Of a stretch of 64,000 bases of DNA, positions 17,150 through 25,405 are shown one piece after another (position 1 is the first letter of the stretch; each line of letters opens with the position of its first letter). Source of the stretch: Algoriphagus kandeliae (GTDB lineage Bacteria; Bacteroidota; Bacteroidia; Cytophagales; Cyclobacteriaceae); NCBI RefSeq assembly GCF_004571135.1, contig NZ_SPSB01000002.1, forward strand, positions 682,001 to 746,000. The letters are read 5' to 3'. The notes below the pieces were generated by a model. The model had not been told where the DNA came from. It saw nothing but the letters and a program-made list of their open reading frames with translations, and did not search any database. Position numbers and translations under genes: made by a program.

Positions 17150-18595
17150 TTATTTTTCAAATTCTCCATCCACCATTCTCCAAATCCCCAAAGGATTTCC
17201 GTCTTTCAAGGCATCAGGAAGTAATTCCTGCGGCATATCTTGGAAAGCGATGGGGCGGGCAAAGCGCTTGATGGCATAAACACCCACAGAAGTACTTCTA
17301 GCGTTCGTGGTAGAAGGATAAGGGCCTCCGTGCTGCATGGCATAACCCACTTCCACTCCGGTAGGAACCCCCTTGAATAAAAGTCTGCCGCATTTCTCTT
17401 CGAGGAGATTCAATAGGAATAATTGATCTTGAAGTTCTTCCTGTTCCGCCCAAATCGTCACTGTCAACTGTCCATGAAGATGCTTGGCAATTTCGATTAG
17501 TTCATCCTCATTTTCATACACCACCATCATCGCAAAGGCTCCGAAAACTTCTTTTTGGAAGACGGTATCTTGTAGCCAATCGCTTGCTTTGATCTCTGCT
17601 AAAGCGGTACTTCCGTTGATGAGATGCTGGGCATCCGCAACTTTCACCCAACGCAATTCCTCGCGTGATTGGAGGTATTGAATGGAATTGTAATAGGCTT
17701 CTGCAATTCCAGGGTGCAGCATGGGAGCCGAAGCAATATCATTCAATTCGTCGGCAATGGCTTTTTCAAAAGCCTTCGCTTGAGATTTGGGTACAAAGAT
17801 TAGCCCTGGATTGGTGCAAAATTGTCCCACTCCCAAAGTCAAAGACGCAACAAAAGCTTTTGCGAGGACATCATTTTCATTTTGAAGCTTTTTTGAAAAG
17901 CAGAAAATCGGATTCACCGATCCCATTTCTGCATAGACTGGTATAGGTTCCTCCCGTTGATTAGCTAAGTCGAATAATGCCTTTCCACCTGCATGGGAAC
18001 CGGTAAAGGCTACCGCTTTCGCCAAAGGATGCTTCACTAAAGCCTGACCTTCCGGAATTCCTCCCTCCACATGGGTGAAAAGAGCAGAAGGCATATTGGT
18101 TTTCAAAATCGCTTCATGAATGCACTCGGCAACTTTTTGAGAGGTCTTGGGATGAGCAGGGTGGGCCTTGTAAATTACCGGGCAGCCTGCAGCAAGGGCT
18201 GAAATGGTGTCTCCACCTGCTGTGGAAAATGCCAAAGGAAAATTACTTGCACCAAAAACAACTACAGGCCCTAAAGGAGTTAGCATTCGTCGGATATCGG
18301 CCCGCGGTAGGGGAGTTCTATCCGGCATAGCAGGGTCGATGGTTGCTTCTATCCAAGAACCTTCTTTGACGACTTTTGCAAAAAGACGGATTTGGCCGAC
18401 TGTGCGTCCCAATTCCCCGTTGATTCTTCCTTCAGGCAAATTGGATTCTATGACAGCGAGAGAGACGATTTCTTCGCGATTTGATTCAAGTGTATCTGCA
18501 AGCTTCTCCAGAAAAGCTCCCTTTTCCTGTCCTGAGACATTTTTATAGAAAAGAAAAGCTTCTTGGGCAGCGTTGAAAAGGTTGTCTAGGTTCAT
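17150..18595 (-). CDS. 2-oxoglutarate semialdehyde (2,5-dioxovalerate) dehydrogenase
   Basis: Oxidises 2-oxoglutarate semialdehyde to 2-oxoglutarate with NAD(P)+, the last step of hydroxyproline breakdown. The 481-residue aldehyde dehydrogenase has the cofactor motif FTGSHAGGKALFD, the general-base Glu in PVYAEMGSVNPIF and the catalytic Cys in VGQFCTNPG. VEVGYAMQHGGPYPST near the C-terminus is the family mark of ketoglutaric semialdehyde dehydrogenases. Context in the operon agrees. Confidence 0.9.
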   Translation of the reverse strand: MNLDNLFNAAQEAFLFYKNVSGQEKGAFLEKLADTLESNREEIVSLAVIESNLPEGRINGELGRTVGQIRLFAKVVKEGSWIEATIDPAMPDRTPLPRADIRRMLTPLGPVVVFGASNFPLAFSTAGGDTISALAAGCPVIYKAHPAHPKTSQKVAECIHEAILKTNMPSALFTHVEGGIPEGQALVKHPLAKAVAFTGSHAGGKALFDLANQREEPIPVYAEMGSVNPIFCFSKKLQNENDVLAKAFVASLTLGVGQFCTNPGLIFVPKSQAKAFEKAIADELNDIASAPMLHPGIAEAYYNSIQYLQSREELRWVKVADAQHLINGSTALAEIKASDWLQDTVFQKEVFGAFAMMVVYENEDELIEIAKHLHGQLTVTIWAEQEELQDQLFLLNLLEEKCGRLLFKGVPTGVEVGYAMQHGGPYPSTTNARSTSVGVYAIKRFARPIAFQDMPQELLPDALKDGNPLGIWRMVDGEFEK

Positions 18596-18611
18596 GGTTT
18601 ATTAATTTTTG

Positions 18612-18711
18612 GAAATACTATAGAAATACATGGAAATACTCTTCGCTTCGCTCAGAGAAATATTTCATCCCGCTTGCGGGATTTTTTTCAATTGTATTTC
18701 CACCGTATTTC
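18612..18711. repeat. Inverted GAAATAC heptamer element
   Basis: GAAATAC occurs at 18612, 18623 and 18633 and GAAATAT at 18657; the inverted form GTATTTC occurs at 18694 and 18705. A perfect hairpin ATCCCGC/GCGGGAT (18667-18682) is in the middle. The right end matches the right end of the repeat mosaic near 46.8 kb over about 28 nt with one mismatch. It lies between the aldehyde dehydrogenase and deaminase genes. Confidence 0.8.
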
Positions 18712-18715
18712 AATC

Positions 18716-19606
18716 TTATAATAACGGCCGATTTTTGATCCCATCCAAAATGATTTTCTCAATTCTTTCTCGCTCTTCCCCAATCAAAGTCAATCTCGGG
18801 GCGCGGACATATTCTGAACCGATTCCACAGTGATGTTCAGCCAGTTTAATGTACTGAACCAATTTCGGATGAATGTCCAATTCCAAAAGTGGTAAAAACC
18901 AACGGTAGATTTCCCGAGCTTCTTCGATTTTACCTTCTTGGACTAAATTATAGATGGCTACAGTTTCCTTTGGAAATGCACAGACCAATCCTGCGACCCA
19001 ACCAACAGCCCCCATCAGCAATTCTTCCATGGCCAAAGTGTCTACTCCACAGAGAATTTGGAATCGATCCCCAAATCGATTGATCATGCGGGTGACATTG
19101 GAAATATCACGTGTAGATTCCTTGATGGCTTGAATATTCGGGCATTCCGCCAATTCGGCAAACATGTCTACGGTTACCAAAGTCTTGTAGTCTACCGGAT
19201 TATTGTAAATCATCATGGGCAGACTCGTGGAATTTGCTACAGCCTTAAAGTAAGTCACCACTTCCCGGGCATCAGCGGCATAGCGCATAGGAGGCAAAAT
19301 CATCAAGCCGGAAGCTCCCAATTCCTCTGCTTTTTTTGCCCAAAATACCGCATCTTGAGTAGCTCCCTCAGCAATATTGAGGATGACAGGTACTTTTCCA
19401 TTGATATGTTTTACCGTTTCTCGGGTCAGGGTGATTTTCTCTTCCTGAGATAAAACAGAGCTTTCTCCCAAGGTGCCCCCTAGAATAATTCCATGGACTC
19501 CTGACTCTAATTGAAAGTCCAGGTTTTTGAAAAATAGGTCCATATCCAAACTTCCATCTGGGTGAAATTTGGTAGTGACAGCCGGGAATACGCCTTTCCA
19601 ATTCAT
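18716..19606 (-). CDS. DapA-family 1-pyrroline-4-hydroxy-2-carboxylate deaminase
   Basis: A 296-residue TIM-barrel lyase of the dihydrodipicolinate synthase/N-acetylneuraminate lyase family. The Schiff-base Lys162 (IQAIKEST) and Tyr134 (MMIYNNP) are present, with GGTLGESSVLSQEEK near residue 43 in place of the usual GTTGE. In this operon it should convert 1-pyrroline-4-hydroxy-2-carboxylate to 2-oxoglutarate semialdehyde and ammonia. The reaction is inferred from context; sequence alone shows only the superfamily. It is the first gene of the operon. Confidence 0.87.
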   Translation of the reverse strand: MNWKGVFPAVTTKFHPDGSLDMDLFFKNLDFQLESGVHGIILGGTLGESSVLSQEEKITLTRETVKHINGKVPVILNIAEGATQDAVFWAKKAEELGASGLMILPPMRYAADAREVVTYFKAVANSTSLPMMIYNNPVDYKTLVTVDMFAELAECPNIQAIKESTRDISNVTRMINRFGDRFQILCGVDTLAMEELLMGAVGWVAGLVCAFPKETVAIYNLVQEGKIEEAREIYRWFLPLLELDIHPKLVQYIKLAEHHCGIGSEYVRAPRLTLIGEERERIEKIILDGIKNRPLL

Positions 19607-19664
19607 GATGTTTTTGATTTTTTCACAGAAAAGCCTGTGGGTTGGATGAATAAATAATTTCCAT

Positions 19665-19672
19665 CAAAGGTA
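19665..19672 (-). promoter_or_regulatory. Candidate -7 box of the hydroxyproline operon promoter
   Basis: On the minus strand TACCTTTG matches the Bacteroidota -7 consensus TAnnTTTG exactly, about 58 nt before the deaminase start. I see no good TTTG -33 box at the usual distance, which would fit a promoter needing the AraC-type activator encoded next door. Confidence 0.55.
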
Positions 19673-19762
19673 CTTTCTAGGACTCCGGAATTCTTTTACA
19701 GAATTAATGTATTGTGATACTATTTTGACAATATCAAAAAGATTAGGCTTTGAATTGAAATA

Positions 19763-19785
19763 ATTTGATACCATTTTTATCAAAT
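19763..19785 (+). promoter_or_regulatory. Palindrome overlapping the AraC regulator start, possible autoregulatory operator
   Basis: Perfect 7-bp arms ATTTGAT (19763-19769) and ATCAAAT (19779-19785) with a 9-nt spacer, covering the ATG of the regulator gene. Its position would allow repression of the regulator's own translation or transcription. Confidence 0.4.
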
Positions 19786-20650
19786 GGCTAAAGTAATTTC
19801 CTTTCAGGTTCCCAAGTCGAAAAAGGAGTTTGTTCGCTATCAGGAGGATAGAGGAAAGCACTTTTATGACAAATTGCATCAGCATCCGCAATTGCAATTG
19901 ACAGTTATTTTGGAAGGGAAGGGGCAGTTCCTAAGCGGCGATTATGTAGGTCGCTTTCAGCCCGGAGATGTGTTTTTTTTAGGAGAAAATGCTCCTCATG
20001 TTTTTCGAAGTGATTCGGAATATTTTGAAGAGGAAAGCTCCTTGCAGGTAGCTGGGAATACGATTTTTTTTGACTTTGAGGCGATTCAAATTTTGGGTGA
20101 ATTGGAGGATTTGGAAGGTTTGAATCACTTTCGGGATTTCTCAGGAGGCTGTTTTCAAGTAAAGGGAATCCCTCAGGAGGAGATTAAGCAAGAAATGCAG
20201 CGATTTTCAATGCTAAAAGGACTTGATAGATTTCAATCGGCTTTTCGCTTATTGGCAATTCTTGATCGAGCGGGAGAAGAATTGGTCTCCCTAAACCGAT
20301 CGGTTTTGAGTAGGGGATTTACCGAGCGGGACGGTTCGAGGATGAATCAGGTCATGCAATTCCTGCTGGAAAAACGCTTTGAAAAAATCGCTTTGGAGGA
20401 AGTAGCAGCAGTTGCTAATCTGTCCAAGGAGGCTTTTTGTCGGTTTTTTAAACTCCGAACCCGAAAGACCTTTACCCAATACCTTTTGGAACTTCGGATT
20501 AATGAAGCTCAAAAGCTCCTTCGAGAATCTGACCTGGGAATTGCGGAGATCGCTTATCAGGTCGGATTTGAAAACCTTTCTTATTTCAATCGGGGCTTTA
20601 AGAAAATTGCCGGAATCACACCCAAAGAATGGAGAAAGCTCAATTCTTAG
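19784..20650 (+). CDS. AraC family transcriptional regulator of the hydroxyproline operon
   Basis: A 288-residue regulator with an N-terminal cupin-like ligand domain (about residues 25-110, LHQHPQLQLTVILEGKG and FQPGDVFFLGENAPHVF) and a C-terminal double helix-turn-helix (about 185-285, IALEEVAAVANLSKEAFCRF and IAEIAYQVGFENLSYFNRGF). It is divergent from the deaminase gene with 177 nt between them, the normal arrangement for a local activator. The likely inducer is hydroxyproline or a pathway intermediate (inference). Confidence 0.9.
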   Translation: MAKVISFQVPKSKKEFVRYQEDRGKHFYDKLHQHPQLQLTVILEGKGQFLSGDYVGRFQPGDVFFLGENAPHVFRSDSEYFEEESSLQVAGNTIFFDFEAIQILGELEDLEGLNHFRDFSGGCFQVKGIPQEEIKQEMQRFSMLKGLDRFQSAFRLLAILDRAGEELVSLNRSVLSRGFTERDGSRMNQVMQFLLEKRFEKIALEEVAAVANLSKEAFCRFFKLRTRKTFTQYLLELRINEAQKLLRESDLGIAEIAYQVGFENLSYFNRGFKKIAGITPKEWRKLNS

Positions 20651-20651
20651 C

Positions 20652-21695
20652 TCACTTTTTTAGGATCAAAAACTTCGAGTCCATGACATTCCCCAAAAAC
20701 AAATAGTCTCCAAATGGAATAGCGACAGAGGTGGCAGAAAGGGTTTTTCCATCATCGAGCCAAACTGATTCTACTTGGGATTGTCCCTTGCTGTAAGAAA
20801 TTTTCAAAATCTCGGAAGGAGCAAATTCCTTTTTCCCTGAAGCATAGGCCGAGAAGGTCATCAAATCAGGGTGTGCACCTGTCCAAATTGCTCCTGATTC
20901 ATCGATTTCTAAATTATCAATACCGCTTCCTATCGAAATATCCTCCACCTTGACCAAATCACCATTTTCTTGAATGTCATACACTCGAATTAGGAATCCT
21001 CGGGAGGAGGCTACAAATAATTTTTCACCGGATTGGTCAGGAACAAGTCCATTGGGATAGGCTAAATCTTCCGCCACAATTCGGAAATTTTCTCCATCAA
21101 AATAACCCACATTGGCAGCTGCCACACCCAAATAGTTTTCTGCAAATACTCCCAATTTTGATGTATTTCCATGATCATTGGAATAATAGAATTTGTCTTT
21201 TCCTACCAAAACCAAATCATTGGGAGAGATGAGTAGCGGATCCTGAAGTGTTCGATCGAATTGTACGTTTCCATCCTGAATCCTGAAAAATTCTATAGAA
21301 TGCTTTCCATCCACATGGTTGATAACTGCCAGTTGGTATTGGCTAGGGCCTATTTCAATAAGACTGATTCCATGAGGATAAAGTGTCAGATTTTCCGGAA
21401 CCGAAATTTCCTTGGTTTCAAAAGGAGTCTGCCTCAAATCCAACAAAAAAAGCCCATGCAAGCCATCTTCTCCGGCCCGTCGTTTGGCTCTATCGTCTAC
21501 GGATAAAATCAAAAAACTGTCCTTTTTAGCCAAAGCCATGTCTTCCACTCCCGGAAGGTTAATGGTTTGGAAAATTTCCCCAAAATCATGTTTAGGTTCG
21601 ATATCTCGAAAATATCCTGTGGAGGAAAAAGTGTGGAAAATAAATGCAATCAATCCAAAAATCAGGATTAGGAAATAGAGTGCGATTTTCTTCAT
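20652..21695 (-). CDS. PON-like arylesterase/lactonase-type beta-propeller, membrane-anchored
   Basis: A 347-residue protein with an N-terminal hydrophobic anchor (residues 2-23) and a six-bladed propeller related to paraoxonase/SMP-30 enzymes. Characteristic strings are LPGVEDMALAK, PHGISLIEIG with the following INHVDGKHSIEFF, and ISPNDLVLVGKDKFYYSNDHG, where Asn and Asp ligands of the catalytic calcium would lie. The start at MKKIALYF gives a clean anchor; nine upstream codons are possible. It ends 1 nt from the AraC gene, tail to tail. The substrate is unknown. Confidence 0.72.
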   Translation of the reverse strand: MKKIALYFLILIFGLIAFIFHTFSSTGYFRDIEPKHDFGEIFQTINLPGVEDMALAKKDSFLILSVDDRAKRRAGEDGLHGLFLLDLRQTPFETKEISVPENLTLYPHGISLIEIGPSQYQLAVINHVDGKHSIEFFRIQDGNVQFDRTLQDPLLISPNDLVLVGKDKFYYSNDHGNTSKLGVFAENYLGVAAANVGYFDGENFRIVAEDLAYPNGLVPDQSGEKLFVASSRGFLIRVYDIQENGDLVKVEDISIGSGIDNLEIDESGAIWTGAHPDLMTFSAYASGKKEFAPSEILKISYSKGQSQVESVWLDDGKTLSATSVAIPFGDYLFLGNVMDSKFLILKK

Positions 21696-21769
21696 AGGGT
21701 CGGATAGTATACTAAAAGACAATATACTTTTTTCTGTTTTTCGAGATTAATAGAGGTTGAGAAAAAGCG

Positions 21770-21797
21770 AGAAGGCGTGAAATTTTTCACGCCTTCT
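21770..21797 (-). terminator. Strong hairpin after the DUF2807 gene
   Basis: Perfect 13-bp inverted repeat (arm AGAAGGCGTGAAA, 21770-21782 and 21785-21797) with almost no loop. On the minus strand it is followed by CGCTTTTTCTC, a broken T run, so termination is likely but not textbook. Confidence 0.65.
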
Positions 21798-21825
21798 TGA
21801 TTCTGGTTTCCTTTAGTTAGAGGTA

Positions 21826-22479
21826 CTAATTCTCGTTGATCACTTTTGCGGCATCTGTAGTGCTTATTTCGATTATAGGATTGCCTCTATACATAATTTT
21901 GGAAGCATCGGTAGCTTTTCCTTGCAAAATATCTACAACAGTTATTTCAAGCTTTGATGCATCTTTTAATCCAACGTTTACTGTATTTGCCAGGAAGCCA
22001 AAGCCAAATACTTTACCTGCATCTGAAATTTCGATATTGAGAGTATTGGCATTGCCATTTAAGGTGAGTTTTGATGCGTCCTGCATTTCTAGATTTAGTA
22101 CTTCAGATATCATAGACAATTCGCCTTCTGCAGCATCTTTTAACTTGAGCTTTTTTAAATCCGGAACCTGAATATCCAAGATGAAAGTGGAGTTTTTGTA
22201 AGAACCATTCTTCAGGGAGATTTTAAGCGTATTGTCTTCTACTTTTGTGATTAGGTTTTCAGTCATATTTGTATTGGTAGTCGCCAAAATCTGCTGAATT
22301 GGACCCTGTGTGATTTTCACTGTTATGTTTTCTCCTGCGATAATATTTTGGAAGGAATCTAGATCTCTTTCGATAGTGACGAGATCCTCAGATCCTGAGA
22401 AATGATTGGTCAAATCGCATCCCATCAGCATGGAAAAGCTGATAAGGAAAATGCTGGTTTTTAAGATGTAGTTTTTCAT
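21826..22479 (-). CDS. DUF2807 (head-GIN domain) lipoprotein
   Basis: A 217-residue lipoprotein (lipobox MLMGC, Cys at about 21) with the repetitive beta-strand head-GIN/DUF2807 fold: alternating ITVKITQGP, KLKLKDAAEGEL, LEMQDASKLTLNGNA and ISDAGKVFGFGF segments with recurring DAxK motifs. Such proteins are putative auto-transporter-like surface or periplasmic proteins of unknown role in Bacteroidota. It ends the ECF sigma/FecR gene string and starts 20 nt after the preceding gene. Confidence 0.8.
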   Translation of the reverse strand: MKNYILKTSIFLISFSMLMGCDLTNHFSGSEDLVTIERDLDSFQNIIAGENITVKITQGPIQQILATTNTNMTENLITKVEDNTLKISLKNGSYKNSTFILDIQVPDLKKLKLKDAAEGELSMISEVLNLEMQDASKLTLNGNANTLNIEISDAGKVFGFGFLANTVNVGLKDASKLEITVVDILQGKATDASKIMYRGNPIIEISTTDAAKVINEN

Positions 22480-22499
22480 AGTTTTTGGGGTTTAGTTTT

Positions 22500-23639
22500 T
22501 TAAAAGAATCGGATACCGGCTTTCATTCCATACCAGAATTGACTGCCTATATTTCCATTATCATAAGTTCTTTCATGACGGATTTTTGGATCTCCATAAG
22601 CAAAGAGTTTGGGATGGTTTTCGATGCCTGTTTCAAATACTCGGAAGTTCATAGTAGGTCCACCGAAAACAGCAATTTTAGAACTGATTTGATATTCAAA
22701 ACCTAAATAAAATCTATTGATCAAGTTTAGGTCAATCACCTCTCCCTTACTTACTTGCTCTGAGGTGGCTTCGATATTCAGGTAAGTCTTCTTTCCCAGT
22801 CTTGGAGAGGTTCCAATACCATATCCAAATGACCAAGTCACTTCATTCTCAATTTCTGGTCGTATACCTGCAAAAAGGATATTGTAAAAAGGCCTAACAC
22901 CTGTTCGCCATGCCATATTGAAAGGCATAACTTCATTTGTACTTAGCTCCAGCGTATGGTAGCCGGATTTCACTACGCTTATCAACCCGATGGGAACTCC
23001 AGCAATACTGTCAGCATAGTTAAAAAGGGCGATTTGTGCTCCGTTTACCTTTCTGGCAAAATTGAGGACACCACTGACCTGTGTACCATTCACATCGCCG
23101 ATTGAAAAGTTGCTTACTCCAGCAAGTTGGGTTCCTTTCAAGCTTCCAACGGCAAAGTTCATCACTCCAGCTCCTTGAAACCCTTCTACACTTTTTGTGG
23201 TGAAATTGATAACCCCTGCAAGTTGAGCTCCCTTTACCGACCCGGTAGTGAAATTTGTTACACCTGCTGCTTGAAAGCCATCAACGGAATCCAAGTTTGA
23301 GTTGATTACTCCTGCGAATTGAGCTCCTTTCACCTTACCATTTACTTGGTTAAAAACACCTGCAAACTGGGCATAACTCACATCGCTCCGATTGATATTG
23401 AATAGTCCAGCCAATTCCAACTTATTGGTACCGGCAGAAAATCCTCCTAATACATTGATAGAGTAGTCATTGATGGTAATCCCTGAGTTTATTCCATTGG
23501 TACCGACAAAAGGGACAAATGAAATCTGGAAATCTTGGTGGAAGTACACTTTAGAATTTTCTTCCTTTTCTGTTTGGGCTTGAAGGGGATTCAAGGCGAA
23601 AAGAAAGATTCCAGCAATAATCAATTTTAAATTTTTCAT
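22500..23639 (-). CDS. LA_2272-type surface repeat protein, short paralogue
   Basis: A 379-residue protein with a signal peptide (ends PLQAQ, about residue 22). Residues 60-200 hold about seven repeats of 19-20 residues with the pattern GxVKGAQLAGVINFTTxS, probably a right-handed beta solenoid. The C-terminal 180 residues look like outer-membrane beta strands (FGYGIGTSPRLGKKTYLN, then FYLGFEYQISSKIAVFGG) ending in AGIRFF with a terminal aromatic. It is clearly a paralogue of the next gene upstream but lacks that gene's STN and carboxypeptidase-regulatory domains. Confidence 0.78.
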   Translation of the reverse strand: MKNLKLIIAGIFLFALNPLQAQTEKEENSKVYFHQDFQISFVPFVGTNGINSGITINDYSINVLGGFSAGTNKLELAGLFNINRSDVSYAQFAGVFNQVNGKVKGAQFAGVINSNLDSVDGFQAAGVTNFTTGSVKGAQLAGVINFTTKSVEGFQGAGVMNFAVGSLKGTQLAGVSNFSIGDVNGTQVSGVLNFARKVNGAQIALFNYADSIAGVPIGLISVVKSGYHTLELSTNEVMPFNMAWRTGVRPFYNILFAGIRPEIENEVTWSFGYGIGTSPRLGKKTYLNIEATSEQVSKGEVIDLNLINRFYLGFEYQISSKIAVFGGPTMNFRVFETGIENHPKLFAYGDPKIRHERTYDNGNIGSQFWYGMKAGIRFF

Positions 23640-23739
23640 TGGTTTAGGTTTGTTTTCGCCTATATGACAAGCGAAGAAGCCCTAACCCCTATGAGAGATA
23701 TAAATTTTTTGAAAAAAGTTTGAAATGTTTGTTTAAAGC

Positions 23740-25395
23740 CTAAAAAAAGCGAATTCCAGCTCTAAATCCCCACCAAATTTCCTGTCCCAGATTCAGGTTT
23801 TCAATGCTTTTTCGACCAAAAACTCGTGGATTGAAGTAAGCAAATGTTTCTGGGTGATCATCAAAACTGGTATCAAAAATCCGAATATTGAAAGAAGGTC
23901 CTCCGTAAATGCCTACTCCTTTGGCTAATTGATAGTCTATTCCCAGATAAATACGGTTTATGAGATTCGTGGCAAGCACTTTCCCTTTATTCATTTGGGA
24001 TGTGTTCAATTCAAAATTGAGATAGGTCTTTTTCCCTAGCCTTGGCGAGGTGCCTATTCCATATCCAAATGACCATGTTGTAGAATCAGCTTTTTCAGGT
24101 CGGATTCCTGCAGAAAGGATATTGTAAAACCCTCTTGTTCCCGTCCGCAAACCAATATTAATCGGGTAAATTTCATCTGCGCCAATTTCGATGGTATGAT
24201 ACCCTTTTCTTACAAAACTCAATAAACCAATAGAAGCTCCATTGACACTATCAGCATAATTGAAAAGGCCAAATTGAAATCCTTCCACATATCCTCCTGC
24301 TATATTTCCTAGGATGCCAGCCTGAACTCCTTTGACATGTTTGTGGGTATAGTTTGCTAAAGCAGAGGCCTGAAAGCCATTTATACTTCCTCCGGAAATA
24401 TTCAATAATGGCGAAGCTTGAACTCCCTTGACATCTCGAAGCGTAAAATTGGTAAGACCTGCACCCTGAAATCCCGATAATGAATCTAAGTTTACATTTG
24501 CTAATCCTGCAATTTGAAAACCTTTTACTGATCCACCCACCTGATTTATGAGCCCTGCTATTTGAACTCCACTGACCTGACCCCGATCTAAATTAAAAAG
24601 TCCTCCAAGCTCGAATTTATTGGTTCCGGCGGAGTAGCCTCCGAATAGATTGATGGAATAATCATTTACTACACTTCCTGAAAGTTTATGATTTGTTCCC
24701 AAGAAAGGCAGTATAGAAAACTGGAAATTTCTAGAAAGAGTATCTCTTACGTTTTTACTGTTTTTGACCCCAATCGATTCTTTAGCCCATTGCAGAAAAT
24801 CCTTCATTGGTTTTGTAAGCGTCTCGGCAGTCTCTTTCCTCAGAAAAATCCGTTTAAATGAAGACCGTTTTTGATCCACCAGAAGTGTATCAGTATATCT
24901 CTCCTGATTGATGATCAATTCAAAATCTTCGCCTGTGGGATTTTTTAAAGCAATTTCGAAGAACCCAAACTCATCAGTCGTAGAGGATTTGAGCGTGATG
25001 GGGTCATAAACTGTAGCGTTTCGTATTCTTTCTCCTGAACTTTCATCAACGAGGTATCCGCTAATCGTAATTTCTTTTTCAGGAGCAGGGGCGGGCGAAA
25101 GAATGATATAATTCCCTTTTTGCTTGTATTTAATTTTTCCCTGGAAGACTGTTTCAAGAATCTCTCTGCAGGATTTATCTGTAAAATCCCCAGTAATTCT
25201 TTGGCTTATATCGATGGCTGAAGGACTATAAGAAAAAAATCCTCCAACCTCCTGTGAAAGTCGATTTAGAAAGTCATCCAAACGCTCATTTTCTACTTTG
25301 ATACTTATTTCCTTTTCTAAAAGACGATTTTCTTCAGAATGAATATTGAAGCTGAAAAGAAGAAAGGTGGATATATAAAAAAGGATTTTTCTCAT
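23740..25395 (-). CDS. STN / carboxypeptidase-regulatory domain / LA_2272-type repeat outer-membrane protein
   Basis: A 551-residue exported protein. After a signal peptide, residues 28-100 form an STN (secretin/TonB short N-terminal) domain (ISIKVENERLDDFLNRLS to GNYIILSP); 110-185 a carboxypeptidase-regulatory-like beta sandwich (ISGYLVDESSGERIRNATVY); 230-390 about seven 20-residue repeats (GSVKGFQIAGLANVNLDS type); and the rest a beta-strand region ending AGIRFF. STN domains normally sit on TonB-dependent receptors that talk to FecR; here no receptor barrel or plug is present. It follows fecR by 10 nt. It may be the signal-sensing partner of the FecR protein (inference). Confidence 0.8.
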   Translation of the reverse strand: MRKILFYISTFLLFSFNIHSEENRLLEKEISIKVENERLDDFLNRLSQEVGGFFSYSPSAIDISQRITGDFTDKSCREILETVFQGKIKYKQKGNYIILSPAPAPEKEITISGYLVDESSGERIRNATVYDPITLKSSTTDEFGFFEIALKNPTGEDFELIINQERYTDTLLVDQKRSSFKRIFLRKETAETLTKPMKDFLQWAKESIGVKNSKNVRDTLSRNFQFSILPFLGTNHKLSGSVVNDYSINLFGGYSAGTNKFELGGLFNLDRGQVSGVQIAGLINQVGGSVKGFQIAGLANVNLDSLSGFQGAGLTNFTLRDVKGVQASPLLNISGGSINGFQASALANYTHKHVKGVQAGILGNIAGGYVEGFQFGLFNYADSVNGASIGLLSFVRKGYHTIEIGADEIYPINIGLRTGTRGFYNILSAGIRPEKADSTTWSFGYGIGTSPRLGKKTYLNFELNTSQMNKGKVLATNLINRIYLGIDYQLAKGVGIYGGPSFNIRIFDTSFDDHPETFAYFNPRVFGRKSIENLNLGQEIWWGFRAGIRFF

Positions 25396-25405
25396 CGATT
25401 ACATT

